6,705 nt of DNA from an uncultured Porphyromonadaceae bacterium (lineage in GTDB: Bacteria; Bacteroidota; Bacteroidia; Bacteroidales; Muribaculaceae), in assembly GCA_900552325.1 (NCBI GenBank), contig URZG01000125.1, forward strand, positions 1-6,705, given 5' to 3'. A program made the position numbers and the translations under genes. Positions 6,518-6,705 of the stretch are shown piece after piece; position 1 is the first letter of the stretch, and each line of letters opens with the position of its first letter. The notes beneath the pieces are model-generated. The model ran no database searches. It was not told the DNA's origin and saw only the letters and a list, made by a program, of their open reading frames with translations.

Positions 6518-6549
6518 CAAAGATAAAACTAAAAATTTAGTTGCGCAAC
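6518..6549 (-). promoter_or_regulatory. Bacteroidetes-type promoter of the blaI-M56 operon
   Basis: On the minus strand TATCTTTG (6518-6525) matches the -7 consensus TAnnTTTG exactly. GTTG (6546-6549), one base off the -33 box TTTG, lies upstream with a 20-bp spacer. The start of transcription would fall near 6511, giving a leader of about 44 nt. The spacer and -33 box lie inside the 36-bp palindrome, so a bound repressor would block polymerase. Confidence 0.7.
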
Positions 6550-6562
6550 TAATTTTTTAGTT
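6527..6562. promoter_or_regulatory. 36-bp near-perfect palindrome, probable tandem BlaI operator
   Basis: The two 18-base arms (6527-6544 and 6545-6562) are complementary at 17 of 18 positions, centred on GCGC. The element also reads as two 16-bp sites separated by GCGC: AACTAAAAATTTAGTT (6527-6542) and AACTAATTTTTTAGTT (6547-6562). Each site is palindromic in its AACTAA/TTAGTT half-sites, with centres 20 bp apart, about two helical turns. It overlaps the -33 box and spacer of the blaI promoter. This fits a dimeric repressor binding as a pair of dimers. That BlaI itself binds here is inference from position and family behaviour. Confidence 0.72.
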
Positions 6563-6601
6563 ATTTGCGAAAATAATCTGCTGAACCGATTGATAAAGGC
6601 T

Positions 6602-6628
6602 GTACGGTCGCGACCTGTCGCGACTGCA
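6602..6628. repeat. 27-bp GC-rich hairpin repeat, copy 2
   Basis: This segment is 24/27 identical to 750-776. It contains two copies of the self-palindromic octamer GTCGCGAC (6607-6614 and 6617-6624) separated by CT. The arms 6605-6612 and 6619-6626 can form an 8-bp stem with one G-T wobble around ACCTGT. It lies upstream of blaI, outside the operator palindrome, and 14 bases before the ATG of a possible plus-strand ORF. Confidence 0.6.
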
Positions 6629-6642
6629 ACTGAATGATAATC

Positions 6643-6705
6643 ATGAAATTATTGATTGGTCTCGTCTATGCCCTGATTTTAGTGAGACGGCAACCGCGTC
6701 AGCGG
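6643..6705 (+). CDS. Possible start of a hydrophobic protein, cut by window edge
   Basis: From ATG 6643 the frame stays open for 21 codons to the window end. The product begins MKLLIGLVYALILV and then turns basic (RRQPRQR). This resembles a short membrane anchor, but the sequence is too short for identification. No promoter match or Shine-Dalgarno motif was found between the operator and the ATG. The stretch could instead be non-coding, or the far end of a minus-strand gene entering from the right. Confidence 0.17.
   Translation, partial: MKLLIGLVYALILVRRQPRQR

Noticed and set aside
6659..6688. GTCTC...GAGAC inverted repeat near the right edge as a terminator
   Set aside because: The arms are only 5 bp with a 20-base loop and no T-run. 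This is weak enough to be chance.

Overview
The window looks like a Bacteroidales chromosome, plausibly a gut lineage of the Muribaculaceae type (inference from protein style). Three features point there. Genes lack clear Shine-Dalgarno sequences and have A/T-rich leaders. Upstream regions carry good matches to the Bacteroidetes -7 element TAnnTTTG. A BlaI repressor is paired with an M56 peptidase that ends in a TonB-type domain, an arrangement common in this phylum. Genes are GC-rich and intergenic regions are AT-rich. No tRNA, rRNA, CRISPR array or insertion sequence was seen.

Left edge (1-488, minus strand): the N-terminal 162 residues of an OmpR/PhoB-type response regulator, running off the window. 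A 403-bp divergent intergenic region (489-891) follows. It holds candidate -7 elements in both directions, one copy of a 27-bp GC-rich hairpin repeat, and a possible 38-codon hydrophobic small ORF.

Centre (892-4420, plus strand): a tight three-gene operon in which both junctions are 4-base stop/start overlaps. It encodes a DUF3737 beta-helix-like protein, a MalY/PatB-type PLP enzyme (C-S lyase/aminotransferase) and a MATE multidrug/metabolite exporter with a probable TTG start. The gene content suggests a small-molecule modification and export module of unknown substrate. A strong hairpin (4427-4461) separates it from the convergent genes to its right.

Right (4513-6467, minus strand): a blaI-type repressor gene followed 2 bp later by a BlaR1-like M56 metallopeptidase gene. 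The peptidase has no penicillin-sensor domain. It carries a TonB C-terminal domain and a tail resembling a TonB-receptor plug motif. Upstream of blaI, a Bacteroidetes promoter is overlapped by a 36-bp near-perfect palindrome made of two tandem operator-like sites, which implies autoregulation. No beta-lactamase is present in the window.

Right edge (6563-6705): the second copy of the 27-bp repeat, followed by the possible start of a plus-strand hydrophobic peptide cut by the window end.
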